Notes: generated by a model not told the origin, from the sequence alone. Shown: positions 1 to 15,500, numbered from the stretch's first letter. The stretch: 64,000 nt of DNA from Varroa destructor (GCF_002443255.2 NW_019211457.1:23751709-23815708), one strand, 5' to 3'. Program-made: numbers and translations.

Positions 1-43
1 CAAACAGCATAATCACTACGGTATAATATAGATATTTAATTAC

Positions 44-1370
44 CAACCAATAAAAGTCTGAAGGCATCGCCCAAGGTTTTGGTGCACCTCGATGTTGGCG
101 CTAGGTGTACTCAGCATCATTTGCAGCACTACTGAAAGTGCTACGTCGACGTGTAGACGGAATGAGCTTCCTGAATATGCCAGCAGATTCAGGCCGAAGA
201 GTGCCCAGTTCTGCAACATGACCGACGAACTATCCTGACTCATTTGTAGAAGCACCTTAAGGCTAACAGTAAAATGCTGTGAATCGGACATATATCCTGC
301 CGTGTAACGATGTAGATATCCCAGAGCCAAAGCATGGCCACTTTTCGATACAGGATCCTTGCCATTTTTCAGCACCTCCATTACCTTTGTCCAAGCGTCA
401 TTGACCATTTGATGGCTACTCGAGGCTACTGCCGTATAACCCATTACTTCGGCTGCTGCATGACGTACAAGCTCGCTTTGACTACTGAAGGCAGGTATAC
501 TGAGATCTAGTATACTTTTGGACACTTCCGGGCTTGCAAGGTTCGAGTGACTTTTGACTAATGACTTTATTGAGACATACAGACTAGCCAGTACGTTCGT
601 ATAGACCGAGTCAACCCTTTTACTATTATGTCGTATACAGTCAGCAAAATGCAGTACCACTTGCTGACGATGCTTGTCTGGTACATGAAGGAACATGTAT
701 CCGAAGAGGTCGACTGCGGCATCAATCAAGCTCACTCCAAGCGGAAGAGGTTTTCTTTGAATATTGTGATCACATTTCCGGTAAAGGTACGTCAAATCGT
801 GCTCGAGAGCTCCGTCAGCATATACCGCCTCTTCAATCATCTTATGTTCTTCTTTGACATAAAATTTATTGCTCATATACTTGATTTGCAATCTGGATGT
901 TGTTGTGGTTGACTGGGCATGATCGGCTAATGTAATATCGGTAACAATTAATTTTAACAGTGCATTATAGCTTGACTCGAACATAGCTGGCGGGATTTGT
1001 AGAAACACTTGATACAACCGGAAGCGCACCATGGCAGCGGACGCTTTTAGTGGCGGACCATATTGTTTGATAACTTCAGTGAGGTTCGACACCATAAACA
1101 GCGCACTCTCGATAGGCACCAATAATCGACGCATAATTTCTTCGCTGGCAATTTCGCGACAGTGGCTTAAGAAGCTCGACATCGTAGCCAGAGCACCTGC
1201 GCGATTTTCTAGCACGCACTCCCACGTTGTCAGGTCGCCCCGACTCTTCTCCATCGCGAAGTCCTTGTGAGTCCGAGGAAATGAGCTCTTCCAGAGTAGT
1301 AACAAACGAGGTAATAAGCTTCGTACTGTGGAAGGCCCTAAACCCATGATTGACCCCATGATAAGCCAAC
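44..1370 (-). CDS. HEATR5B: HEATR5B coding exon 8 (long, 1327 nt)
   Basis: This is the longest coding exon in the window. It opens after a TTTATTTCAG acceptor; its first two bases complete a Gly codon, and the next residues are W-L-I-M-G. It runs without a stop to the C-L-G/Q-T-F-I-G region near the left edge. The likely donor is G|GTAATT at 44/43. An alternative is G|GTTGGT a few bases earlier, which would change the phase passed to the next, unseen exon. The continuation lies outside the window, so the donor choice cannot be settled here. Confidence 0.85.
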
Positions 1371-4300
1371 CTGAAATAAAAGAACCCTAATTTTTTTAGC
1401 AACAGGTCCCTTTCTTCGACGCCAAATGATGACTTTTAATTTCCCATCAAATCAATTCAAGATTTTCTATTTGTCAGTACAGTTTTACATGAAAAAATCA
1501 AGTCTGATTTAGCACTGGGTAGCCTACTGACCTTTGTGGGCTCGCAGAAGCGCAATGCTCGCGTCATTCTTTGCGCTGCGAAGCATTTCTTCAGAGATTG
1601 AAAAAATTAATTTGTACTTCCTTAGGTTGGTAAGCTGTGATAATGTGACGTCGCTAGAGCTAAGCATAGCCGCAATAGCACACGAATAACCTACGATGCA
1701 TGGAGCAGATGATTTCATCACCTCAAACTGATCAATGCAGCGTTGTATCACCGGCGAGAGTAGTGCCGGTTGAGCTTGTGTAATCCATCTGAAGAGAAAC
1801 CATAAAGTACTTCTAGAAAATATATCGTAATTTCTTGTTGTTTGCATAATTAAGAATTTACAACGTATTTTGAAGTTTTTTGAAGTGAAGCTAGTCGTCG
1901 TATCGTAGAGTACAAGCTAGGAATTGAACGTCAAATCATAGTAAAGTTAAACAGAAACGAGTTACCTTCGGAATATCGTAACAAATATCGAAACTCACCT
2001 TAACAGGTAAGCTGCGTATATTCGAACGGTATTATTCGAATTTGTCAGTGCGCTGAAAGTGATCTCAACTAGACCAACGGAGCTATCTTGCACGACGGAA
2101 TTCACAGTCGATTCGAGGCTGAGCACCAACATCGAGACGACTTCAAAAATACAGATGAGGGAATTGGGTCCGCTTAGCTGATTCAGCTGTTTCAGAAGAA
2201 TATGACCGAGGTCGCGGCAAGCCGATCGTTGCGCCTTGTCACTTAACAGATTCACGAATACAGATCGTAGAATAAATAGCACACAGCTTCGGGTGAAAAC
2301 CGAGTCCAAATGCGACTGAGCGGTGGTTTTCGGGTTGGCCACCATCTCAATGAGATGTGTCATGATATGTTTCAGGTGTCGCTCCACAAAGAGGCCTCCC
2401 ATTTTTTCCAGAAAGAACACGTATGCCTGGTATAAATATACCGACAGAAAGTTGTTGTAACAAACGGCATAATCCGATTCGCGCAAGAGCGACAGATGAA
2501 GAATACAAAACGACGATCATTAGTCAGACAAATGGTAGTTCCAAGATATACACTAGTATGCAACTGAATCCATGTCCTTTTTATGGCCTGATTCAGGGAT
2601 ACAGCAGCTCGGCTTTTTTCCCGTACTTTCGTCCGCTAGATATTATTGCATAGGTCACGGCCTGCACAGATCGCGTATCTGTATTCTACATCGAAAAACC
2701 GTACGTAAACAAATTTTACTCGTTTTTACACATTTACACACATGTGCGATTCCTGCTCGTGTTTCTCGAATTCCTTCGGTGCCCTTGAATAGACCGCCAA
2801 GATTGCCGCGCGCAAACGCCGTTGACAAAAGTTGAAAACATTCTTCAAGACTCCTCTGCTTTGCTGTAAGCCAAAAGCAAGTGGTTTCTATTTAACCGAA
2901 ACTATTCAGCTTTAGAAGTATGTTTTGAAAATAAAGATCCGAAAAATAAACACAACGTCGGACCCAGGATAAATTTCTGGCTTGCTTATTCTGCCTATCT
3001 CTCAGTTTGTGTCCCGCGTAGCTTTCATGATCTACAGATCTTCTAGGCATTTTACAAGCAGTATTACCACTAAGCATTGCTTTAGACGGTAGGTCGACAG
3101 CTCGCAACAGGGCATGCCTTCCTTGTCCTGAATCTACTAGACATCACGTGTCTCACGCTATCTACAAGAGATCTTAGTGCATCTAGTCTAGGACGTTAAT
3201 CAACTAATATCAATAAAGTTAACATATCAAATGCAAATAGTGTTCAAAACACCAAAAACAATATTCCATTAAGTCTCTACTGCCACCGAAAGTCAATCTA
3301 TTTTACCGAAGTCAAATCTTTCAAAATATTAAAGGCCACAAAGAAATCTATTCATGTAAAGTAGACCATCTAAATTTGAGCCCCTCAAAATAAGATTTCA
3401 CACATTTTTCCGAATACCATATAATATTTTAAATTTAGGGCAAAGCCTCTATCACTTCCTTAGTTTTCATTTTATCTGGCGGCAATATAATTGCTGCAAC
3501 GCGGCCACTGGCGGCCAATTATGAATTATTTTTATTACGGATTAGAAATACTCATTTCTCTACATCAGTATATGATAATGGATAATAACGTACTGCAATC
3601 CGCAGATAGCAAAAAAATGATCTTTGTAAGATGACCCGATTACAAATCTGCTAATAACTGAATTGTAGGCATATGGGGCGAGCAAATGACTAAGGTGGTC
3701 CCCTGATGCTGCCGCGATAATAAAACAAGTGAGAAAATTACGTATGCTCTTTGCTCTTTAACTAGTTAGTATTCTTAATCCTAGCGATATGAATAAGCAG
3801 TCCACACAATAAAACTGTACCTCGGTTCATTTTATATGGGATTTTGAATAACAATTCTATGACCACTCGGACAGGTTTTGATATTTGAGACATTTTCAAA
3901 TAAGACCTAATGGAAAGTAGATCATGTAAATACAGTACCACATCAAGCTCTTAATTTCAATTAATATTTACACTTGTTTATCTAGGCGCCTCTGATTTAT
4001 ACCTTGATACGAACGGACGATGCCTTAATAGCGCGTGACCATAATGAGTCACACAGCATTGAGATATTTCTATTCCGGGAAATGGGTCGCGGTAGAATAC
4101 CAACCCTTTACAGAATTGCTGAAGACAGTAGCAATAAGATGTGCAGAAGCAAGCCTCGTCCTATAATCAGCACCTTCGAAAGCTCGCAATGCTAGCGACA
4201 GCAAAACCTCGAGATCGGGCCCAGCAACTCTGCATAAAGTGTCAGCAGCCAGCTCCCGTATGACCAGCTGCCGATCTGCTAAACAGCCTTTCATCGACTG

Positions 4301-6458
4301 AAAGGCATAAACGATATAGAAACATGGAAGAAACAATATATTGCCGACAGTAAGCGTAAGTCGTCCAGAAGTCTCAAAGGCTGATGTCATTGAAACAAAA
4401 TATATTACGCAGAAATAGTTTTTTTCACAAATTCTAAGCACATAATGGAATCTAATGAACATTATGCCATGTATACTTGCATATCCCTTTTTATACATTG
4501 AAGGCATTTCTAAAAAAAACCTTGATTAACAGATACATTCTAACATATGCGCGTGCCCTATTTTTTAGTATTAGTAGTATTATTGGTAGGCATCGTATCT
4601 TTGGCAAATCACAGTTTTACAACAGTTGCTAGTGGCTCGGTAATGCTTAGTGGAGGATTAAATCAGCAGCTCTTACATATGTATTTGTTTAAACAACTGA
4701 AGCTGACTTGGGTACAGTTTAATGTCGATAGTGACGCGTCAATGTCCTAACAGCGTACGCTACAAACCAATGATTCTTCTCTCATGGAGTCATAAAATGT
4801 TATTGTCTTTTTTAGGGAAAGTCAACACGTGTCGATTTTCTATAAATCTTCCTCACAATATTTATACGGACGCCAAATCGTAGGTCACAAATGTTTTCAA
4901 GAAATAATTTTCTTGTTTCCCGCGCCGCTTAACTATCTTTACTTTCATGTTAGTATCACACCTTTTTAACCCACTAGATTTTGCTACGTTTCGTATACGC
5001 TGCCAAGCCATACCGCATAATTATTCTGCTCCGACTTAATAATTAATAGTGTTAAACTAGTAATAACTAAATCGGGCGTTAATGCATCTGTATCGGTAAG
5101 ATAACAACATTATTTGTGGACTGTTTGATCGAGTCGTAAACGCTCAGTTTATGTTCATGCTGCATGTTGTATAAAGGAATCTTGTAAGATTACTTCCAGT
5201 TGCTACGTGTCGTTTGCTGTGAGTTACTACTAGCTGCGTTGCTGACGGACCTGGTTGTTAGGGTGGGAGCGAACAAAAACCTACCTAGCAGGCTTCCTAT
5301 TCACCTGCCTGCCTACCTGTTAACCAAAAATAATAGAGTTAACTGGCCGCCTGGAGTTACCTCAGCTCTTCCAGTTCAGCAGGAGCAGCCTTCCCCTTAC
5401 AGGAGCACCAAACGAGTGAGAGAGCGTGCGAGAGTTTAGCAGCAGCATCGGCTAACGGCTGTTGGTTGAATGGCTGGATGGGTCCATTGTTTGCCCACAG
5501 ATCATTCGCTCATAACGTCGTGTATCTCTTCTGACTACAGAAATTGTGTCTGCGTCGACCAAATGCAAGTGTGCGGTCAGAATACTATCTGCGAGTGCTT
5601 CTACCGTCGCTGGTATTGGCTGCAAGTGCCTCTTTACTCAGCGATAGTTTGTTAGCCGCTCAGCAGTACAAAACGATACGACCGTTTCACTGTTTCGATT
5701 GTAATATTATGACTGTGAATTTTCACGTAGATGATCAGCGTTGGTTTGGTGAAATTGTAACTGTAGTATTACCACAACTACGTTGTGCGGCTAATTTATT
5801 TACATCTGAGCCTATTTTACCACAACGGAAGGACAGTGCTTCCTGCCGAATCGAGATCTTGTCACGGACGTAAGCCAGCAGACGGCGTCGTCGGGATGAC
5901 ACAGCACTTTGTGTCGATGCATTCCGCTGGATACAATGAACTCGAGGAGTCCCGACTCACCAAGTACAATCGAGAGGTACCATCGGTTTTAGCGCCGCCA
6001 ACATCTTTTGGCCACCAGCCTAGCAGTACCACGGAGAACTCCGTACCACGGGTTGAAAATCGACCCGACTTCAAGGTAGTGTACGTCAATGGAGGGGATG
6101 ACGTGCTCATTAACAATGATGAAGCTACTAACGATGGTAAGCAAGCGAAGTGACAGCATGTATATATATACACTGACAAAAAAAAAGTTCTTACGTCACC
6201 AACAACAAATTAGAACATTTTAAGGAAATATGCCATCCTTATTGTTTGCCAGTGATTATTTGTTCCTGCTATTGTCACCTTCAAATATCATAATGCTGCT
6301 ATTAACACGCAGAGCTACTGACTTTATTTTTCGTTACGATATGGTATTCAAAGCAAGTAACATTGAACAATTATCACAATAGACCCGACTGCGCTATTTC
6401 TTAGTTGCCTAATGTTGCCACAGTTATTTCCTACAGTAACGAAGTGTATTAACGGTCC

Positions 6459-6513
<55 letters not shown>

Positions 6514-9500
6514 CATGTATGGTGGAATCCGTAGTCACAAATGATAACCGGCTGTACTAAAAACCTCGTAAGTTCCCACTTCAACGTTGCCGCACGACGG
6601 GATCGCCATAACGACAGATCGTCCTGGTGGCAGACAGACAGATACCAACATACATAGATATGCTATGGTAAGCATCGGGGCCTGCACCAACTGTTATTAG
6701 TCTGGCACAGGCGACAAGCCATATTGACTGCATTTTGATAGGATAGTAGTAGTCGTAGTTAAAATGGAACAGCCCGCTGCTGCTCTTGTCGGCCGCCATC
6801 TCAGCTCTGCCTAACAGCGTGATAACTACTGGTCCGAGCATTGACCAGATAGGCCATTCAGCCAATCCGAAGAACCCTGTTAAGCTATCCTTCACTTCCC
6901 ATGAAACACGGAGTGCGTACAACGGCTGTGTGACTAACACTGCCTCTCAGTATGCTGGCCTACTGTTCCTTGAGTTTAATCTTTAACGGTGGTAATGGTG
7001 CAGAAGGTCTAAAAGTTCTACTCAGGGTTGCATTTTTGTGCAGCGTTCATAAACACTATAGTAACTATAATTATTATATTATCGACCTTTTTATCTTTGT
7101 TTATTCGTTTAACCTCCATAAATGTATAGCTTTCGTGAGCAAAGCACTGAGCTTGACTCATCCGCCGTTGTTTCAGAGGCTTCACCTCGTGGAACCATGT
7201 TCACCGCGTTCTTCTTTTTTCTCAGTGCGCTGTTCGCGAGGATTTTCCGTGGCATCAACCGATGTCGACCAATTAGCGCTCCAGCGAGACCGCAAGAAGC
7301 TTCATTCAGCGCTGTCGAAGTTGAGCGCATCGAAGAAGAACTTCGGAAAGCACCCAAGAAGGTGCAAAAATCTGATGCACCAGTGTACTAGCTAGATATA
7401 TGAGTGAGAAAACGAGAATTCAATGAGCTCGCAGCAAATATGGACCATCGAATTAGAGTGCCTAGTATATTGATATGGGTTATGTTAGAATGGTGTTTGC
7501 TGTATTAATGAAGTTGCAGTTTAAGGGCGGAAAAATAGTCCTCGTAAGCATTCTTCGGCTTCTTGTAAACGTAATACATAGAATATAAAGCAGACTTCTC
7601 CATTGTGGTAGCCAATATCATTCATGAAGCAAGTGTCTATTCTTGTTGTACTTCTGTTGCTACAGTGATCTAGATGGTGTTACCCAAATAACGAATATTG
7701 TCGAATGCACTTTTCAAAAAAAGCTAAAGCGTCAGTCGATTGAAACCACAAATGCTGCTTGCCACCTATTTTTCCGACATTTTCGAGCATAGTGTGATCC
7801 TTATTGCGTTTACTATAGCGACCTGAACAACAGCAATACATCGATGTTCTCGATCCCGAATAATAGGGTTTCAAACGAAAGCAATGCTTAGCTAAACCTA
7901 TGACGGCCTTTTTGTGCGTGTACGTTTGAAAACGAAAAAAAGAAAGAAAGTGAGAGAAAGGCGAATGACTATTATTGGCTTCAGCTCAGTGTACATAGCT
8001 AAAATAAAAATATAAAAAGCTGAAACTCAAAAAAGCGGCGACGATGACGACCGCATGTAAAAGTGCGTCTAATATCATGATAGGCAATCGAGACTGACGG
8101 CAATTCTAGTCAGAATTGAATCGACGAGGCTCGCCAATAATTATTGCTAGGCGTCAGCAGGATATACATGCCGCTTCATCGGATAGTCGTCTACCCACCT
8201 CATTGCCCGCGACTACTAAAGCATTCAACTAACAGTATTCGTACCAACTATGGCTGATCGAAGTGTAATGCCGGCATCGAGGGAACCGGTACGAACAAAT
8301 AGTACTGATTGGTGGACTGGTAGATATAACGACAACCATTTGAACGAAGAAAGTAACAATTAACTTCTATTGACGTTATGGGAAATGCTGATAATTTTAT
8401 ACCCGAATGATCATTGGAAACACATATGGGTGTGTGTTTGTGCGTGTTATACTAGACAAATAGCCATACAAGCAGTATTGTGTGTAAAACAACGTTTAAG
8501 TAAATGCATTCACCACAACTATCACTAGCGACTTGTCATTTCCTGCGGGATAATATAATACGAAGATATAAAATTTGAGTTGGTTTTAATAGTAAATGCT
8601 TGTTGTGCTTATGCCAACGAAAACTTATGATAACCCTTAGCAGTTGTCTGCTACATATTTTTGAAGCATTAATTAGTGCAACGAATTATAATGAAGAGCT
8701 TTTTTTAAAAGTTCTAATCCTCTAGCAATCATTGGAACAAGTTTATTAACCTAAAAAAAATTGACAGCAACCAAATCTCGGAAAATAAAAGAAGAAAGGT
8801 TCAACAATTTACTCGGTAATTTATCCAGATATAACAACAATGGCGTCTCCCGTTTATAAATAAAGATCTGTGATTGGCAACTGGTGGAATCACCAAAATA
8901 GGTCTTTTCGAATGTTAACCTATCAATACCAGCAGCAAATAAAAGACTCCTATATAACATAGTAAAGAAAACATTTGTCTTCAGCGGGAAGGTCTTTTTG
9001 CGAGAAGCTCCTTTCCAGCAACTCTTCAGAGGATGTCTAAGGAACTCTCAAAAGTATAGCCGAATCAGAGCTACGACCTAGGATAATACGGGCAGATAAT
9101 AAAAGAAAGACTTTTTTGGGGTTCTTAACAACTCCCGTGCTCATTTGCCTTGTACAATAGGCATAGTTTGTACTCAATGCAGAGGAACATCAAATAGCAT
9201 CAGACTGTTTGAATAGAAAGCACCAATATGTTCACCGTTATTCCTCCCATGGATATTTTATCTGTAAGCTCAGTTTATCAATTGACCATTGTGCCTCAAT
9301 CTGCAATTGGATAGATTTGCAATGAATCATCAGGGCTCTGTGTAAATACCACGATACCATTGGGAAATACTTTTGGCAACGCTTTTACATTTCATATCCC
9401 ACCCATTGAGAGGTCATAATAGTTATAACATATTCAAAGTATATTTATTTAAAAAAGGAATGAAGATCCACCTTTATAGCACCAACGTGGTTTACTCATT

Positions 9501-12500
9501 CCCTTAAACAATCGCCAGTACAGCACTAATTAAAATTTCATAGCAAAAATATAAATACTCTGTTACGAAATTAATACACAGCAAGAAAAATTGGTTAGTA
9601 GATTTACTGAAACCTATACTGCAATATGGCGCGGCTATTGGTGCTACGGTGTTTTTCAGATCTGGACTAAAGCAACGATACTTTGGCGGGCCATAGAACA
9701 CAACAAAACTACAAAGCGTGGTTCATCGGAACAACAAACGAACGTAGAATCAGCTACTTTAACTGTCAAATCACTTTTTCCATTTTTTCAAACAGAAAAG
9801 TCTATCGAATCAAATCATTGTGGTACATGTAAGGCTTAGCAAATTTAATCAGAGATTTATAAGGGTGCCTTAAAAATACCCTGTATTTTCCAAAATCTAA
9901 AAAGTAAACATTTTCATGTCCCGTATGTTGCCAAAAATAAATATGATTTGGTTATATAACAAAATTATTTACTTGAAAATAAAATGTGAGACCAACCCAC
10001 CCGCTAGATTGCTTTGATTTTGCGAATACTGAGGATAGAATAAAAGTCAATCTCACAAATTGAGGTTTCTATTGATTTCTTCCTGTTATTTGATGAAGCA
10101 AACAAAATACGTTCAGTAGGCGTAAATCACACTAAAAGGATACCTAAAAAGAAAAATGTGTGCTTTTATATAAGTTACTTGCTTTTGTGGAAAATTATCT
10201 CGAACGCCATACATTAATTTATAGGTCTCTCTTCCATAGTACGTTTGTTCTTACGTACCCGCGATACTGAGGCTTATATGTTCGAATAAAATCTATTTGT
10301 GTTGAACGTGTTGCTCACCAGTGCTACTCGTATAACACGCCTCAGGGCTCACTGACATGTCTCGGTAAATATAAAAATATCAAAGCACTAACGCCACTGT
10401 ATAATGTAAATAAGCCAAAATCTCATCCATACTCATATTTGTAAGTTTGCCTTTAGTAAGAACCACTGAAAATATTTTGTACCCATCAAAGCCATTCCGG
10501 TCCTAAAAAGACCCGCGAAATTTAAAATAAAAAGACCCGTCAAAAACGAATTAACGAAGCATATATATACTCTTCAAGAATTAGTGCATTACAATCGCAC
10601 AAAATCACTCTAAATCACACAAAAACCAAAAATGCACAAAAACGTATAAAAAACCTAATAAACTTTTTTTTGAAAACCTAAGATATGAATTAGTGTTCAC
10701 CACGCCCGAAATAGGTTTGAGGGCCGATTTCTAGGGTTTTTTTTTAATCATAAAATGAACTTCGCGCCGCTCCATAAATACAGAAAGCCAATATGAAGTT
10801 TACCGAAACTACGAACTAGAGGTGTTACCGAACAGATACCGACTTACAGAAATATATAGAACGATATTTGATCGAACTAGGCCACCGAACAAGATGGCTA
10901 ACAACTGCATCAAAATCGAGCATGAGACCCCAAGTTTTGTCGGAAAACTAACCTACGACCTAAATCTGTCAGCTAAATTCAAGCAGGCGTTCCCGCTTGT
11001 TATTTTTTGATCGGTCGTCAGCATATAATAAGCAACTTCACTAAAGATGTATAAAGATGCAATCAAGTCAAACTTTTTGTATTTCGACGTTTCCAACTGT
11101 CGAGACTTCCCAACATTATTACCATTTACAGGTGCCCTCACGCAGCCACAATAAACATGGACCAGCGGTACAAAGCTTTTCTTTTTCCTAAAAGCAAGCG
11201 ATATTGCAGTACCTTGGTTGCAGATTTATCATATCCACTTTATATTCCACCCACGCAATATTTCAAGACACAACATGGCCCATAAAGTGCAGCCATGTTG
11301 TCGCATAGTTAAATGATCAAATGCCTACAGTCTGTAGTACAGCATAGGAACGTTTTCCGGTTACTCAGAGGCCAGCTAGTTGAAAGCTGTATGTACGACA
11401 CACTCTCGATACGAAAGGATGGCATCTGTTGGTCGGCCATGTCCGTGCCAGTAGTAGCAATTATAATAGTAACGAAACGACAAAGTCCCACGCGTGCCTT
11501 AATAATGGACGAAACCATCCAGCTCCTATGCTGTCATTCCAATACGAGATTGTCGACCTTTCTGACCCGAAAATACAGTCTGGGCTGTTCAACGTCAGTG
11601 TAAACCATTTGGACAACGCGTGACTTATTACTCAAGATATCTCAGGTCTTATTTTTGGTAACCTCGTGCTTTTTCATTTTCCAAGCATGTTGTTTCTGCT
11701 AGGCTTTTGTATTTCTTCAAGATAATTGAAATGTTTGACGTGATATTTCCACTTCTCAATGAGTAGATTTGAGAACTCGCTATTATGTATGCACAACTTT
11801 ATTTTCCTTATTTGCTTTTAAATCGATCGATATAAAAACGGTACAGATACTTGAAGTAGCCCTAAAAATAATTTTTTGGATACAAAATGGATGGCTATTT
11901 TTTCGTGTATTACAATTAATTTTCGATAGGTAAGTGTACATGTCCAAAGCCAATAAAATATTTTCATACTCACTGCTACTGCAAACATGTCAATTCTGCC
12001 GCGAAGGGTCGGTAAGGATACTTTAACCGGAACAACGAGTGATAAAATTATGGTATCAAATAGGAATACAAATTGCCAAACCATAAGATGGGATTTAAGG
12101 AGAATCCAGTAATCAAAACAAACAAATAATACAACAGAATAAAGAGGACGTACTTAGAGACATGGCATTGGGAGATTAGTAAAAAGATTGTCATGAAAAA
12201 GGTAGGCGGTTTATTTGTGGTCAATATATTGAGCCCGCTAGTATAATTACATTTTAAATTAACGTAGGTTAACGTTTTTATGCATTTACTCCCAATCAAG
12301 GATTAACGTCTTTACGGGATGTATAACTCAAAACATTTAGGTACTTATTTTTCTATTAAAACAAAACGTTCAAGTAGAAATAGAATTTCTACACAAACGC
12401 TCAAAGTATGCGTCTGTCAAAACAACATCAGCTGTTCAAATCAGTAGTAAAAATTAATTTTGTCTTATATTTCCATGTCACATATCTACCATCGAAGATA

Positions 12501-15500
12501 CTGCATTAAAGAAAACACTTAACAGCAAAAATTTGTGTGTTATAAGTTATAAAATGTGTAAGTTATAAGTTCATAAAAAAGTTATGTTTCGAAACGATGT
12601 GAAGTTATAGACCTCGATCAAGCGATCTGTACATATAAGCACAGATGGAAAACTGTTTTTTAGTTTGTCATCAGAACGCTGTCGCGCTCTTGATTACTAG
12701 GCAGTGACAACGACAGCACTGTCTGCAACAGCAACCCAGCCGAGCTCAAACAATAGATCGCCTCTACCGTATTGTTTAACAGCACCTTTGTATTAAAAAC
12801 AAATTTGTTTGGGGAGGTTATGTCCACTATATTTCTTTACGCGCTTGGAGGCTTCTTATATTAGATCCAGAGACATCATACCGGCAGCAGTAAAAATGCC
12901 ACCTTCTAAGCTAGCATTAATTATGAGGAAAACAGATCGTATTTCGCGTAGGCAACGTATCCGTGCATGATGTTCCGTGTCATGAGTTTGAAAGGTGAGT
13001 CATTTTAACCATTAGGCTACTGACGGTAACCACTAAAGCATTGATTGGGCAAGTTTTATAGGGGCAAGAAGTGTCCCCACCATTGATTGCAGCAGAGGAC
13101 TGCGCAGATAATGGGTGTACGCATTGGGTCCAACACACCACATCGACGACAACAGCACAACAATGATAACAAGAACAGTGTTGGTCAGCCAGATAGCATT
13201 TTCAGCTGATAAAATTAACGCCTCTGGTATCAACTAGCTTTCACTAAAACTGTGACCACTGCTAGGGAATAATTGGTGGTGTTGTCTCAGAAATAGATTG
13301 CGAGTGCTCAAAAAAACGAAGCCATCATTTGCCGCCCCGACAGCCAGATTATTAGTGTTTATGTACCTGTCGTCGCTGTCTGGAAGAACGCCACTCTCTC
13401 TGAATAGAAAGACATCCCATTTTATTATTCTCTATCTAGCTCCAGCATGGAGTGCAATAGAAATGTACTAAGGGCCTTGATGATACTCAAGCCAATTGGA
13501 TGCACACTTTTGCCACTAGGTCACTCGCGTTCTTTTCGACTAAGCTGGATTTAACGTCATTATGACCGCGTACAGATATTATAATTGTCGCATCGGTTAA
13601 ATGTACATTTTTTTCGGTTTTTATCATAGAAAAGTAAATGGAGCCCTGACCGTGACATAACTGTTTGCAGCACCAATATGGGTCAAACCTAGAAGAAACA
13701 CCAACAACGGAAGGTTTTGAACTATAAAAAAAAAATGTCAACCCAAAGTCTTATAGGTTAATCTCATCTTTATCAAATCATCAATCATCATCATCAAACA
13801 ATCGACAATCATAAAAGAGATTAAAATTGAACTGATAAAATCTCTCACTCACTGATTCAAGAAAATCATGCCAAAGAGGGTTACCTTGGCTATATCACGA
13901 TGATATTGTGTAGCTGCATTCCCCACACCCACAAGCAGTTTGTGGAGACAAGTGATAATCTCAAGCCGCGTCTGTAAGTCACCGTTTTTGTGAAGCTTTA
14001 GCAACATTTGTAGAGTCTCCTCGTACGAACGACCCATCATACGGCCTGAAACAAATAAGCACCTGTATTAATAAATTAACTCGTACGGTTTTGGCTGGCT
14101 TTCCCTTCCAACTGAACTCGAGCTAGTAATATGCGAATACAAGTAGCGAATACACAAGCAACTAATCAGTACAGCGACCGCGGTGTTCAGACATGATTAC
14201 GCATTGCTTTCACGCATCAAGAATTGATCTCAACTGAACGATATTATAATTAGCCTTGCCGGATCTTTCTCGAAAATGAATTTTTTTCCGATAAACGCAA
14301 AAGTAAAGAACGTTTTTTTAGATTGTTTAGTGTCTCCTGCTTTTATGGGCCATGCAGTTATATACTTGCTTTTAATTTCTTCTTTTTATTAAACGATATT
14401 TTATTGTCAAGAATATTACAAGATCACTCTCAGTCGACCGTTTGGCAGTAATACGCAACCAAGCGTACAGCTTACTACACAACCTCAGAGAATATATGAA
14501 CCACATACTTTATATACTGATTGGTCCGTACACTGTGCCATTCCCAAAATCGTCTGGTTATTAGGGTTGCCACTTGGTTCTACCATGCCGTCGTTCTCAA
14601 AAACTGATCTGATCTGACCTATCTTTGCTATATGTTGTAGTGGATTGTAAATCTGAGTTTTGTAAGAATATTTAACCAACCTTCGATGAGCACTGAGTAA
14701 TTGTCTTTAAACTAGGGCCAGATTTCACCTGAAGTTGTGTTAGAAAAGTACTCCCAGCAATACCCATTGTTTCCTGACCTGTCTGCCTATCATAAGATTT
14801 ATGCGCGCGTGTGCTGCGCGTTTCGACAATCGATTTTCTCTTAGCTATAGCTAGATAGTTTCCATTATAATTATCATAATCTAAAAGCGAAAGCAAATCA
14901 TAATACACCATTTTCTAAAACTATCCATCTAACACAAGGGCTTGGATGGCCCATGGAATCGATAAAAAGCAGAACAATTCATAATTTTGACGGAAAAAGA
15001 TCGGGTCAAATACCATTAAGACGTGAAATACCAATATTACAGCTAACTAACTCTTGTTGGGAACTCCATACTTAAACGCTCGTTACAGATCAGTTGGTTT
15101 TCAGAAAACGTGCATCAGATACGTATTTTCGATTAATTAAATGGCTAAAATATGCACACTAAACTAATTGCTTACGTTCTGTGTATCTAACTCCGATTTC
15201 TGTTTAAACTGGCTAAAATCTAACCATACCCTGATGACATAACAGTCACATGCTTCCAGTTATATCCGAATTGACTTTCTCGAACTCACACCCCCCGCCT
15301 TTCAAGAAAAATATTGTATGATAGCGATAACAGAAATCCATTAAGTAAATTAATAGGCATATTCCGACAGAATTTACTTATGTACTAACAATCACAAAGA
15401 TATTTAAAAATCTGCTATTCAGTTGAAATAATTGCAATGTAAGGCTTGCTCACTCTATCCATATACCGTGTAGATATGGAATGCACCAACACCGTATTGT

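Larger units (their letters stand above)
4298..13884 (-). other. HEATR5B intron 3 (9.6 kb), host of an antisense nested gene
   Basis: The donor is AAG|GTAACC at the end of exon 3 and the acceptor is TGCCTTTCAG before exon 4; the join is phase 0. About 5200-8008 holds the nested plus-strand gene with its likely 5' and 3' untranslated sequence. An (AT)n tract sits at 6461-6509 between the two nested exons. From 8009 to 13884 I see only AT-rich sequence with scattered short open frames. About 10560-10690 is A-rich on the plus strand. I recognise no transposon domain here. Confidence 0.75.

Noticed and set aside
9580..9700. Plus-strand stretch reading like a reverse-transcriptase tail (KPILQYGAA)
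   Set aside because: A single short string with no other retroelement motif nearby. Likely chance.
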